This document shows positions 45,591-54,006 of a DNA stretch of 64,000 bases, in pieces. The position numbers were made by a program, and so were the translations under genes. The DNA is taken from assembly GCF_007827045.1 (NCBI RefSeq), contig NZ_RPFW01000009.1:248001-312000 (forward strand), given 5' to 3'. Under the pieces are notes generated by a model. It saw only the letters and a list, made by a program, of their open reading frames with translations, made no database searches and was not told the origin of the DNA. Position 1 is the stretch's first letter. Each line of letters begins with the position of its first letter. This stretch comes from Trebonia kvetii (GTDB lineage: Bacteria; Actinomycetota; Actinomycetes; Streptosporangiales; Streptosporangiaceae).

Positions 45591-46630
45591 CCCCCGGTGA
45601 ACGAGCACAGACGATGATGCAGGTGGACGCGGCGGAGCCAGAACAGAGCCACACCTCCCTGTCGGGCCCCTGGAAGCGCGGCCTCGTCCTCGCGGCGCAG
45701 GCGCTGCTGCTCGGGCTGCTGATGGCGCTGCACGCGCAGATCCCGAACCGGGGAGCAGGGAACCTTGGCAGCCTGACGGAGACGGCCCTACCGTGGCTCG
45801 GCCTGTTCATCCCTGTGCTGCTTGCCTTGGCGCTGCTGCGCGGCTCCGCTTCCGCTGTGGCGGCGCTGCTGCTGCCGGCCATGGTGTGGCTGAACCTCTT
45901 CGGCGGGGTGCTCAGCGACAAGTCCCGCTCCGCGGGGTTCCTTACCGTGGCAAGCGAAAATGTCGGCGCAGGCAACCACGACCCGGTCGGCACCGCCCGC
46001 GACCTGGCTGCCTCCGGCGCGGACGAGCTGGCCCTGGTGGAGCTGACACCACAGGCCACGGGCACGTACGAGACGGAGCTGGCGAAGGCGTACCCGTACC
46101 ACACGCTGCAGGGCACGGTCGGGCTGTGGAGCAAACTGCCACTGTCGGGCACTCGGCCGATCGACATCATGGACTACGGGCCGCTGGCGGACACGATGAC
46201 AGCAGGCAGCAAGCTGGAACTGGGCCGGGCGCTGCGCGCCACGGTGGCCACGAATCACGGGCCACTCACCGTCTATGTGGCTCACCTGGGGTCCGTACGG
46301 GTGAATCCGCGGGCGGGCTTTTGGACTGCCTCGCGAGACATAGGCGTGCAGGCGCTGAGCACGGCCATCGCAGACGATCCGAGTAAGCGGGTGGTCCTGC
46401 TCGGCGACCTGAACGGGTCTGTGGACGACCGGGCGTTCGCCGGCATCACCGCACAGCTGCTCTCGGCCCAGCACGTGTCCGGGAGCGGCTTCGGCTTCAC
46501 CTGGCCGGCGTCCTTCCCCGTGGTGCGGATCGACGAGATCCTGGTCAGAGGTGTAGAGCCGGACAAATCCTGGGTGCTGCCGGCCAACGGCAGCGACCAC
46601 AGGCCGGTGGAGGCCACAATCAGCTGGTGA
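45587..46630 (+). CDS. Membrane-anchored endonuclease/exonuclease/phosphatase (VanJ-like)
   Basis: A 347-aa protein. Three hydrophobic helices (about residues 27-45, 62-85, 90-108) precede an extracytoplasmic EEP domain with FLTVASENVG, LALVELTPQATG, VVLLGDLNGSVDD and NGSDHRPVEATISW, the metal-binding Asn, Glu, Asp and His motifs. This architecture is that of actinobacterial VanJ, a teicoplanin-resistance membrane phosphatase thought to act on lipid carriers. The GTG overlaps the carboxypeptidase stop, so both belong to a probable cell-envelope operon. Confidence 0.78.
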   Translation: MTPGERAQTMMQVDAAEPEQSHTSLSGPWKRGLVLAAQALLLGLLMALHAQIPNRGAGNLGSLTETALPWLGLFIPVLLALALLRGSASAVAALLLPAMVWLNLFGGVLSDKSRSAGFLTVASENVGAGNHDPVGTARDLAASGADELALVELTPQATGTYETELAKAYPYHTLQGTVGLWSKLPLSGTRPIDIMDYGPLADTMTAGSKLELGRALRATVATNHGPLTVYVAHLGSVRVNPRAGFWTASRDIGVQALSTAIADDPSKRVVLLGDLNGSVDDRAFAGITAQLLSAQHVSGSGFGFTWPASFPVVRIDEILVRGVEPDKSWVLPANGSDHRPVEATISW

Positions 46631-46742
46631 ACACCGCGGAACGACCCCGGCGAACCCGGGTGCGGTACCCGATGGCGACCCTGGCGCTGTTAAGCCCAGT
46701 GTGGCCGCCCGCCACAGCCACGCGCACTATACGGTGTAGGAC

Positions 46743-47192
46743 ATGTCAATCCCCACCGCGGAGAAGCCCCCGGCGCTGAGCGCGAAGGCGGCCAACCGCA
46801 TCCGCATGGCCAGCTTCGGCGCCCTGACGATGCTGGTCCTCCAGTTCGTGCTCGGGACCGCCTACAGCCTGTACGGGACCGCGCCGACGAGCAGCAAGTC
46901 CGTCGGCATGTTCTCCAGCCCGCTGCTCGCGGTCCATGTGATCCTCGGCATCCTGCTGGTCATCGCCGCCATCATGCTGGTTGTGCGGGCGATCCAGGCA
47001 CGGCACAGGCCGACCATTGCCACCACCTCGGCGGGCCTGCTGGTCATCTTGGGCGCGTTCGGTGCCGGCTCATCCTTCGCTCAGGACGGCAGTGACGGCG
47101 CGTCGCTCGGCATGGCCCTGCTGACCGCCGTTGCCATGCTCTGCTACGCAGCCAACCTGGTTATCCTCGGAAAGCCGGACGCCAGCAGCTGA
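46743..47192 (+). CDS. Small membrane protein, function unknown
   Basis: A 149-aa protein with four hydrophobic helices: LTMLVLQFVLGTAYSLY, LLAVHVILGILLVIAAIMLV, TTSAGLLVILGAFGAGSSF and ALLTAVAMLCYAANLVIL. A His in the second helix and general shape recall small haem-binding or DUF-type membrane proteins, but no family is recognised with confidence. TATACG, 15 bp upstream, could be a -10. It appears monocistronic; the 112-bp gap before it holds nothing else. Confidence 0.7.
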   Translation: MSIPTAEKPPALSAKAANRIRMASFGALTMLVLQFVLGTAYSLYGTAPTSSKSVGMFSSPLLAVHVILGILLVIAAIMLVVRAIQARHRPTIATTSAGLLVILGAFGAGSSFAQDGSDGASLGMALLTAVAMLCYAANLVILGKPDASS

Positions 47193-47214
47193 TGAGACGG
47201 TGCGTTCCGGCTCT

Positions 47215-47517
47215 TCAGCGCGGGATAGCGGCGCCGGCCTGGGCGACAGGTTCGTCGGTGACGTCCCACTGCGCCAGCGGTCGGCCGTCGACACGCCACG
47301 GCTCCTGGCGCCCGAATACGGTGCGGCTTTCCTGGTAGCTGCCCTCGCAGAGGTACGCCAGCGTCACGTCGCGGGCGTGCGCCTTCTCCTTGACTAGCAG
47401 TCTGGAACGGGCGGACTCGTACTCATCGCGGCTGGTAACGGAGGCAGCGCGGAGACTGCCAGCGGCTCGGTGGGCAGGCGGCGCACAATCTCTCCTTCTC
47501 CCGACCGTGCCTGGCAC
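47215..47517 (-). other. Uncertain ORF or remnant, 100 codons
   Basis: The frame from GTG 47517 to 47215 contains TSRDEYESARSRLLVKEKA, which resembles the start of DUF899 proteins, then AYLCEGSYQESRTVFGRQE, which I do not recognise. There is no good start next to the DUF899-like part (the codon before it is GTT). It may be a remnant or chance. The 47193-47638 gap otherwise shows nothing clear. Confidence 0.3.
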
Positions 47518-47638
47518 GGCACTAGCTTCTTCGCCTCATGTCCACGCCTGGACCGGGCTCTGCCAACGTAGACCAAACGCGGAACGCGAACTAATCGGCG
47601 GGACTGCCCCTCGGCGTGCGAGCGCCTTCACCGCCGGG

Positions 47639-48025
47639 TCATCTCTGGTCGCGGCGCAGCGGGTGGTCCTCGGGAACCTCGACCAGCACGATGGGGACGC
47701 CATCGGGATCTTCGATCCACATTTCCACCAGGCCCCATGGCTCCTGCACCGGCTTGCGCACGACGCGGGCCCCGGCTGCGGCCAGCCGGCCGTACTCGGC
47801 GCGGACATCGCGGACCTGCAGCCAGATCCTCACCGAGGCCGCGGAAGGGCCCGGCGCGTGCCCCGATACCTCGAGCAGTCCCTGGCCGAGAAAGAACACG
47901 ACGGCGGGATCATCCGCAGGCCCGAACTCGCGGTAGACCGCCAGGCCCAGAACATCGCGGTAGAAGTGCCTGCTCCGGCCCAGGTCGGCCGGACGCAGCA
48001 GGATGCGGCTGCTGAGTACCTCCAT
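47639..48025 (-). CDS. VOC family protein
   Basis: A 128-aa glyoxalase-fold protein: SSRILLRPADLGRSRHFYRD at the start, VFFLGQGLLEVSGHAPG in the middle, and EMWIEDPDGVPIVLVEVPED with the terminal metal-ligand Glu. ATG at 48025 is preceded by GCGAGG. It may bind or modify a toxic small molecule; no partner gene gives a substrate. Confidence 0.85.
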   Translation of the reverse strand: MEVLSSRILLRPADLGRSRHFYRDVLGLAVYREFGPADDPAVVFFLGQGLLEVSGHAPGPSAASVRIWLQVRDVRAEYGRLAAAGARVVRKPVQEPWGLVEMWIEDPDGVPIVLVEVPEDHPLRRDQR

Positions 48026-48083
48026 CCTGCAATCCTCGCAGGTCGGCTGTTGGGCGATGCGCCCGTCGCACAGCCCTGCGTGA

Positions 48084-49481
48084 TCAATTAGGTGACCCCA
48101 GCAGTCCCAGCGGGCTCGGCGCCGAGAATTCGACATGCAGCGCGGCCCGACCGTCGGCCAGCTGCACCGTGGTGACCTCTGCAGGCCGGTACGGGGACTG
48201 CTGGGCGAGCAGGAACCTCTTTGCGGCATTGAGCGTCGCCGCGGCGCCCCCGCTACCTGCCGGGGCTACCGATATGTCGGCTGAACGCAGCGGTACGGCG
48301 GGGTCCGCGCCAGCCGTCGGCGCCCCGAACCCGGTGATGTCGAGGTGATACGGCGTGGCCAGCGCCGCGATAACGCTGAGCAGGCGCGCGTCCACCTGCC
48401 CGGCGGCAAGTTCGCGGCGGCCGACAGGAGATACTCGGACGTCAGGGTTGCGCAGCAGTTGTGCACCGACGGAACGCCGGGCGGAGGCGTCGGTTTGCAA
48501 GCTGCGCTGGTATGCGGCGGAACCGTCAGCGGCCACGACCAGAACGGTAACCCGAGCGCTCCCCGACCCGAATGTGGCCAGTGCCACCGGGGCGTACACG
48601 CTGGTTAGGCGACTGCCAAACTCCTCACGGACGGCCGCCGTGGAAACGATCACGTCGCTGCCGAGCGGCGCGGCGTTGCCGGTCCCGAGCAGGAGCAGGC
48701 GGGCCGCTGGAATCCCGTCGCCCTGCAGCACCGCGCACATCTGCGGATCGCAGGCAATGATCGCGGCTGGGTCGACTTGGCGGGCTATCCACGCCGCCGC
48801 CGCGGTCCGGGCTGCTGCCGCGCCTGCGATCGCGGCCTCATCCGGAGGCGGTCCCCCGCTCAGCGGCCCGGTAAGTCCCGGGCCCGCCCGCCCGTTCCCA
48901 ACTGTCGTGCGGTGGATCAGCGTGACGGTGAGGGCTCCCCCGCAAAACAGCATGGCTGCCACGATGATCGCGCCAGCCAGCATGAACCGCTTCCGGGTCC
49001 ACATCCGGATGGTGTTTGCCTGTGGCGTGCCCCAGGGCGGGTGGGCTTCGGGCAGCCCCTGGGTGGTCGCGGGCGGCGGCACTGACCACCTGGACTCGGG
49101 CGGCCGGGTATCACGGGACTCAGGGGCCGGCGGGTCGGCGCCAGGGTCAGTCCCATTCAGGGCCGCCGTGCTGGACTGCTGGTAGTCCTTGCCATCGAGG
49201 CGGGCCAGTGCCACCGACTTCCGGATAACCGCCAGGTCGTGATCGGACAGGATTACCCTGCCATGCGCGGCGGTGCCGCTAGTTCCCGGGCGGCGGGGCG
49301 GCCGGACCCGCATCGGCAAGCTGTCCGTCCCGGTTCCTGGTGACCGAGAAGCAGTGCTGTCTGGCGTTCCCGGGCCGGTTGACGCGCCGCGCTCGTGCGG
49401 TGCCCGTATGCCCGCATCCCCGCGTTCCGGTTCGGGTTGTTGCCCCTGCCAGTTATGTGGTCGTGCGCGTGAGTCATCCAC
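48084..49481 (-). CDS. Hypothetical membrane-anchored protein
   Basis: A 465-aa protein that I do not assign to a family. Residues 1-160 are disordered and rich in Pro, Gly, Arg and Ser, with a short patterned piece ILSDHDLAVIRKSVALARLD. One transmembrane helix follows (FMLAGAIIVAAMLFCGGALT, residues about 166-190). The outer part (200-465) is Ala-rich with likely alpha/beta structure; ACDPQMCAVLQ suggests a disulfide. It resembles actinobacterial surface proteins with a variable cytoplasmic tail. An AT-rich promoter region lies upstream. Confidence 0.7.
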   Translation of the reverse strand: MDDSRARPHNWQGQQPEPERGDAGIRAPHERGASTGPGTPDSTASRSPGTGTDSLPMRVRPPRRPGTSGTAAHGRVILSDHDLAVIRKSVALARLDGKDYQQSSTAALNGTDPGADPPAPESRDTRPPESRWSVPPPATTQGLPEAHPPWGTPQANTIRMWTRKRFMLAGAIIVAAMLFCGGALTVTLIHRTTVGNGRAGPGLTGPLSGGPPPDEAAIAGAAAARTAAAAWIARQVDPAAIIACDPQMCAVLQGDGIPAARLLLLGTGNAAPLGSDVIVSTAAVREEFGSRLTSVYAPVALATFGSGSARVTVLVVAADGSAAYQRSLQTDASARRSVGAQLLRNPDVRVSPVGRRELAAGQVDARLLSVIAALATPYHLDITGFGAPTAGADPAVPLRSADISVAPAGSGGAAATLNAAKRFLLAQQSPYRPAEVTTVQLADGRAALHVEFSAPSPLGLLGSPN

Positions 49482-49563
49482 CGGCCCCCCCGGTAGTGCT
49501 CTAATGCGAAGTTTCTGCCCTTTGAAGCAGCAGAGCAGAGATAACCAGTGACTTCAACCTAAA

Positions 49564-49576
49564 TTACACAATGTAA
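49564..49576. promoter_or_regulatory. Inverted repeat in an AT-rich promoter gap
   Basis: TTACACAATGTAA, 5-bp arms around a 3-bp centre, sits in the unusually AT-rich 129-bp gap between the hypothetical membrane protein start (49481) and the DeoR-gene end (49611). It could be an operator for the former gene; no regulator is assigned. Confidence 0.4.
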
Positions 49577-49610
49577 CTAGCAAAATACGTACTGTTGGGT
49601 AGGCGAAGCT

Positions 49611-50429
49611 TCAGACAGCGGCTTCCTTGGGGTCGGCGACGAGGAGCTCGCCGACCAGGTTGCTCAGTGCGTCGCGGGCCTCGACGCTCAGACCTTCATC
49701 GGAGACAAGGACGCTGACGTCAGCGAGCTGGGCCATGGCGCACAGGCCGACCACGCCCCACTTGGTGTGGTCGGCGAGTACGATCAGGCGGCTGGTCGCT
49801 GCGATCATGGCGCGGTTCATGTCCGCCTCCATGAGGTTGGGCGTGGTGAGCCCGGCCTTCGGGTCCATCCCGTGCACGCCGAGCAGCAAGGCGTCCACGT
49901 GCAGGTCGTTGATCGTTTGAACGGCGACAGGGCCGACCAGCGCGTCGGACGGGGTGCGCACGCCGCCGGTGAGCAGTACCGTCTGCGTCCTGTCACCGTG
50001 GGCGTGCAGGTAGTCGGCCACCCGGACGCTGTTGGTGACCACCGTGAGGCCGGGAATCTTGGCGAGGTGGACGGCTGTCGCGTACGTCGTCGTGCCAGCG
50101 CTGACCGCGACCGTGGTGCTCGGCTCGATCAGGGAAGCCGCCATCGCACCGATCTGGTCCTTTGCGGCCAGCTCACGGTGCGACTTCGCCTCGAATCCAG
50201 GCTCGTCACTCGTGCTCCGCGTGGGTGCCGTCGCACCGCCGTACACCTTCTTGATCAAGCTCTGGCGGGCGAGCGCGTCGATGTCCCGGCGCACCGTCAT
50301 CTCGGAAACGCCGAGCAGCTCGGCTAGCTGCGTGATCCGGGCGCCGCCGACCCGCTCGATCTCCGCGACTATCCGGTCCTGGCGCTGGGCTGGCAGCATA
50401 GCGGGGCCGCCGGCCTCATGGTCCGCCAT
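49611..50429 (-). CDS. DeoR/GlpR-family transcriptional regulator
   Basis: A 272-aa sugar-type repressor. The N-terminal HTH is LPAQRQDRIVAEI then ITQLAELLGVSEMTVRRDID with the KKVYGGA wing (residues about 11-75). The C-terminal sugar-phosphate sensor domain includes VSAGTTTYATAVHL, VVTNSVRVADYL and LLTGGVRTPSDALVGP. ATG at 50429 lies just 2 bp after the permease stop, so it is the last gene of the ABC operon and probably controls it. Confidence 0.88.
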   Translation of the reverse strand: MADHEAGGPAMLPAQRQDRIVAEIERVGGARITQLAELLGVSEMTVRRDIDALARQSLIKKVYGGATAPTRSTSDEPGFEAKSHRELAAKDQIGAMAASLIEPSTTVAVSAGTTTYATAVHLAKIPGLTVVTNSVRVADYLHAHGDRTQTVLLTGGVRTPSDALVGPVAVQTINDLHVDALLLGVHGMDPKAGLTTPNLMEADMNRAMIAATSRLIVLADHTKWGVVGLCAMAQLADVSVLVSDEGLSVEARDALSNLVGELLVADPKEAAV

Positions 50430-50431
50430 GG

Positions 50432-51289
50432 TCAGCCCTTCGTCGATCCGAGGGTGAGGCCAGCGATGAACTGACGCTGTAGCAGAAGGTACACGACCAG
50501 GGTAGGTACGGCGACGATCACGGCGGCGGCGGCGATCAGGTTTTGGTTGGAGACGAACTGTCCCTGCAGGTTGGCCAGTGCCGACGTTACGGGCCGCTTG
50601 CCGCCCGTTGAGATCAGCGTGATCGCCCAGAAGAAGTCGTTGTAGATCCAGGTCGTCAGCAGCGTGGCCAGGGCGGCCAGGGCGGGGCGGCACAGCGGCA
50701 TCGTCATCCGCCAGTAACGCGCCCACAGGCCCGCGCCGTCCACCTCGGCGGCCTCGTACATCTCACCGGGGATGGTGCGCATGTAGTTGCTCAGGACGAA
50801 CACGCAGAAGCCGGTCTGAAATGCGACGTTGATGACGATGAGGCCGATGGTGGAGTCATACAGGTAGCCGCTTGAGCTGAGAAAGCCCGGCAGCGGTATG
50901 AGCAGGTAAAGGCGGTAGAGCGGGGTGATGATGACCTGCTGCGGCAGCAGGTTGCCCGCAGTGAACAGCAGCAGGAGCGCCAGGTTGACCTTCATGGTGA
51001 CCCGGGTCACCACGAAGGCGACCATGCTCGCAAGCAACAGGGTCACGATCACCGCCGGAACGGTGATCAGCACCGAATTGCCGAAAAACCGTAGCATGTC
51101 GCTCTGGGTCCAGGCGTTGACATAATTCTGGAACGTGAAGGTGTGCGGCAGGCTCACGTAGCCGTACTGGCTCGTCTCCGCGTACGGGCGGAAGCTCACG
51201 TACAGCGCGAAGAGCAGCGGGACCAGCCACGCCAGACAAGCGACGATCATGAACACGTAGGCCGCGGTGCGCCATGACGCACGCTTCAT
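50432..51289 (-). CDS. Carbohydrate ABC transporter permease (MalG/ThuG-type)
   Basis: A 285-aa inner-membrane permease with six helices. The EAA loop that contacts the ATPase reads EMYEAAEVDGAGLWARYWRM (about residue 175). It starts WRTAAYVFMIVACLAWLVP. The ATG overlaps the stop of the other permease (ATGA). No ATPase gene is present; a shared MsiK-type ATPase encoded elsewhere is the usual actinobacterial solution. Confidence 0.9.
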   Translation of the reverse strand: MKRASWRTAAYVFMIVACLAWLVPLLFALYVSFRPYAETSQYGYVSLPHTFTFQNYVNAWTQSDMLRFFGNSVLITVPAVIVTLLLASMVAFVVTRVTMKVNLALLLLFTAGNLLPQQVIITPLYRLYLLIPLPGFLSSSGYLYDSTIGLIVINVAFQTGFCVFVLSNYMRTIPGEMYEAAEVDGAGLWARYWRMTMPLCRPALAALATLLTTWIYNDFFWAITLISTGGKRPVTSALANLQGQFVSNQNLIAAAAVIVAVPTLVVYLLLQRQFIAGLTLGSTKG

Positions 51290-52287
51290 CGCGTCTCCCT
51301 CCGGCCGAACATCTGGTACACGAAGACCGAGATGGGGATCAGCGAGATCACCAGCAGCACAACGCCAAGCGCGGAGCCGAAGCCGATCCGCGAGGTCTCG
51401 CCGACGATGTTGTTCGTGATCAGCGCGGACAGCAACTCGAGGCCGTTGGTGCCCTTGTTCGTGATGTACACGAGGTCGAACGCGCGGAGCGACTCGATGA
51501 CCGTCACCACCGCGACCACGACGTTCATCGGCATCATCGACGGGAACGTGACCCGCCAGAACACCTGCCAGGCATTCGCGCCGTCGATCCGGGCGGCCTC
51601 CTTGAGGTTGGCGTCTACCGCCTTCAGCCCGGCGAGGTAGAGCACCATCACGTACCCGGCCTGCCGCCAGCTCGCCTCGACAAGAACCGCCCACAGGTTC
51701 AGGTTCGGGTTACCAAGCCAGTCGATCAGGTTGGCGTTCGTGTTGTGCCCGATCACGGTGTTGATCAGGCCGTAGTTCGGTGAGTAGATGAACTCCCAGA
51801 TGATGCCGATCAGCGCGAGGCTGAGCATCACCGGCATGAACAGGATGGTCTGGTAGACGCGGTTACCGCGCAGCCCCGTGTCGATCAGGACGGCGAAGAA
51901 CATCCCGAGGGGCGCCGCGATGAAGACGAACACGCCGAGCCAGATCAGGTTGTGCTGCACCGCGGGCCAGAACGGCGGGTAGTTGGTGGCCGCCTCGTGG
52001 TAGTTCTGCACGCCGGTGAAGCACCCGTTGTCCGGGAACAGGCCGCCGGCGATGCAACTACGGGCGTGCAGGCCGCCGATCCCGCTCCACTTGAACAGTG
52101 ACAGCGCGATCGAGACCACGGCGGGGCCCCAGATGAAGGCGAGGTCGGCCAGTACGGGAATGGCGAGCATCGCCGCGGCGACCAGGATGTCCCGGCGGGA
52201 AAAGCGGCGGGCGGACCGCATGCGGCGGCCGCCATTCGCCTGCGTCTCCTGCCGGGCCGTATCCCGGCGGGCCACATCGTGGGTCAC
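51286..52287 (-). CDS. Sugar ABC transporter permease (MalF-type)
   Basis: A 333-aa permease (311 aa if the ATG at 52221 is used). The EAA loop reads LKEAARIDGANAWQVFWRVT, and other helices include ILFMPVMLSLALIGIIWEFIY (given in part). A loop between the first two helices holds two Cys (ARSCIAGGLFPDNGCFTG) that may form an external disulfide, which is unusual in this family. GTG 52287 is preferred as it lies 26 bp after the binding-protein gene; the ribosome binding site is weak for both choices. Confidence 0.88.
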   Translation of the reverse strand: MTHDVARRDTARQETQANGGRRMRSARRFSRRDILVAAAMLAIPVLADLAFIWGPAVVSIALSLFKWSGIGGLHARSCIAGGLFPDNGCFTGVQNYHEAATNYPPFWPAVQHNLIWLGVFVFIAAPLGMFFAVLIDTGLRGNRVYQTILFMPVMLSLALIGIIWEFIYSPNYGLINTVIGHNTNANLIDWLGNPNLNLWAVLVEASWRQAGYVMVLYLAGLKAVDANLKEAARIDGANAWQVFWRVTFPSMMPMNVVVAVVTVIESLRAFDLVYITNKGTNGLELLSALITNNIVGETSRIGFGSALGVVLLVISLIPISVFVYQMFGRRETR

Positions 52288-52313
52288 GACTGGTGTCCCG
52301 TTCGCATCGTTGG

Positions 52314-53654
52314 CTAAAAGATCGACTTGGCCTGACTCGCCAGGCTGGACTGCATCGGCTTGATGCCGGACGCGGCGGGGTTGGCGATGAACTTCAGGAT
52401 CGCCGTCTCCAGGGCCGTCGCCATCGGCGGCGCGGTGTCCCGGTCGCCGAACTGGGCGACACCCTTGAGGTTCGCCATCGCCTGCACGGACGCGGTCTGG
52501 ATGGAGTTGTAGGTCGGCACCTGGGCACCGGTGGCCACGGCCACGTCCCACTGGTCGTACTTGAGGTAGCTCGCCTCGGCGGCGCCGGTGCCGATGTACT
52601 GAAGCACCTGCTTGGCCGCGTCCTTGTTCTTCGCCTTGGCCGGCAGGATGAAGCCGTCCATCGGCGCGTCTATGTAGTCCTGGCCGAAGCTGGGGTTGAT
52701 GGTGGGGAACGGGAAGAACGCCAGGTCGTCCAGCTTCTTGCCGTCGGTGACGTACTGGGCGGCGACCTGGTTCGTGCCCTGGAACATCATGCCCGCCTGC
52801 TTGGCTTCCAGGGTCTTGGCCGCGTCTTCCCAGATGCGGCCGGCGGCGCCGCTCTGCATGTAGGGCAGGAGCTCACCCCACTGGTTGAACACGTCCGTGA
52901 CCTGCGAGTCCGTGTAGGACGCCTGGTTGTGCATCAGCTTGATGTGGTAGTCGAAGCCATTGACACGCAGGTTCAGGATGTCGAACATGCCGAGCGCGGG
53001 CCACTGGTCCTTGTCGGCGAAGGCGAACGGGACGAGGCCGTCGGACTTCATCTTCTTGGCCAGGGTGATCAGGTCGTCCCACGTCGCGGGGACGGTGTAG
53101 CCCTTCTGCGTGAAGGTGCTCTTGTTGTAGAAGACCACCCACGGGTAGTTGTAGATCGGCACGAAGTAGTACTTGCCGTCGGCGCCCTTACACAGCGCCT
53201 TCACCGCGTCGCTGAAGTTCGCGCCGATCTTGTCCCATACGTCGTCGACGGGCTCGAGCAGTCCCTGCGCCGCGAAGTACTGCATCCGGTACCCGGCGAA
53301 CCAGGTTGCGAGGTCATTCGGCGTTCCTTGCAGGTAGGACGTGATGTCATCCTGAAAGGTATTGTGATCGACTGTGTTAACTGAGATGTTCACGCCGGTG
53401 GCCTTCTTGGCGTTGCTCACCAGGGCCGCGAAGGCCTGCTTCGGCGCGGGGTCGGAGTAGTTGGAGCCGAAGCTGATGGTGCCGCCGCTCGTCCCGCCGG
53501 ACGCCGACGTACCGCCACCGCTGGGGCTGCTTGTGCTGGAACTGCAGGCGGCGAGGGCACCTGGGATGGTGACTAGCCCGGCGGCCGCGGCCAGTCCCTT
53601 GAGGGCGGCTCGTCGGTTGAATTGAAGATCTTCGGAGGAGGATGTGCGCTTCAT
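52314..53654 (-). CDS. Extracellular solute-binding lipoprotein (family 1, sugar)
   Basis: A 446-aa binding protein. The signal NRRAALKGLAAAAG with twin Arg is followed by lipobox LAAC (about residue 36), then a Ser/Gly linker. The mature part has the MalE-like fold (ISFGSNYSDPAPKQAF; NTVDHNTFQDDITSYL; GTNQVAAQYVTDG). ATG at 53654 has AAGGAG. With the two permeases it forms an ABC importer, probably for an alpha-glucoside, because a trehalose-synthase-like GH13 gene lies immediately upstream on the same strand. Confidence 0.9.
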   Translation of the reverse strand: MKRTSSSEDLQFNRRAALKGLAAAAGLVTIPGALAACSSSTSSPSGGGTSASGGTSGGTISFGSNYSDPAPKQAFAALVSNAKKATGVNISVNTVDHNTFQDDITSYLQGTPNDLATWFAGYRMQYFAAQGLLEPVDDVWDKIGANFSDAVKALCKGADGKYYFVPIYNYPWVVFYNKSTFTQKGYTVPATWDDLITLAKKMKSDGLVPFAFADKDQWPALGMFDILNLRVNGFDYHIKLMHNQASYTDSQVTDVFNQWGELLPYMQSGAAGRIWEDAAKTLEAKQAGMMFQGTNQVAAQYVTDGKKLDDLAFFPFPTINPSFGQDYIDAPMDGFILPAKAKNKDAAKQVLQYIGTGAAEASYLKYDQWDVAVATGAQVPTYNSIQTASVQAMANLKGVAQFGDRDTAPPMATALETAILKFIANPAASGIKPMQSSLASQAKSIF

Positions 53655-53885
53655 TGCCACTCCTTGCAGGTGCTTCCCGCCTTTTCTAAACCCTCGGTAT
53701 GGTTAACGAGAGCCGACAAGATCATCTCAACACAGAACACGATGCTGTCAAGATCTGCTCATGTAGGCTTACCGAGCCGTTATCTTGGCATACACACGTG
53801 CCACGGCGACCCCATCGGACAGCGCTAAAGCCCTGCCGAGCGCGGCGTTCCCCGTTCCGGAAGACCTCGCACGATAAACTTTGAT

Positions 53886-53903
53886 AGAAGTTGACCAACT
53901 TCT
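53886..53903. promoter_or_regulatory. 18-bp operator-like palindrome upstream of the sugar ABC operon
   Basis: AGAAGTTGACCAACTTCT has exact 8-bp arms around a 2-bp centre, in the AT-richer 352-bp gap between the binding-protein start (53654) and the GH13 stop (54007). A second hairpin-like pair, CGTACGGC (53920-53927) and GCCGTACG (53950-53957), lies next to it. Either could bind the operon's DeoR protein or a LacI-type regulator. Nothing else was seen in the gap. Confidence 0.55.
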
Positions 53904-54006
53904 GGCAGTGGCGTATGAACGTACGGCAGGAAATGTTAAGCCTCGATAAGCCGTACGACCTCGAGAAGGTCCAGGACGGCGCGACGGCCGACAGCCCCGT
54001 CACCGT

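Noticed and set aside
48355..49185. A 276-codon + strand frame
   Set aside because: It is antisense to the hypothetical membrane-anchored protein, which has a clear transmembrane helix and plausible composition; the + frame does not.
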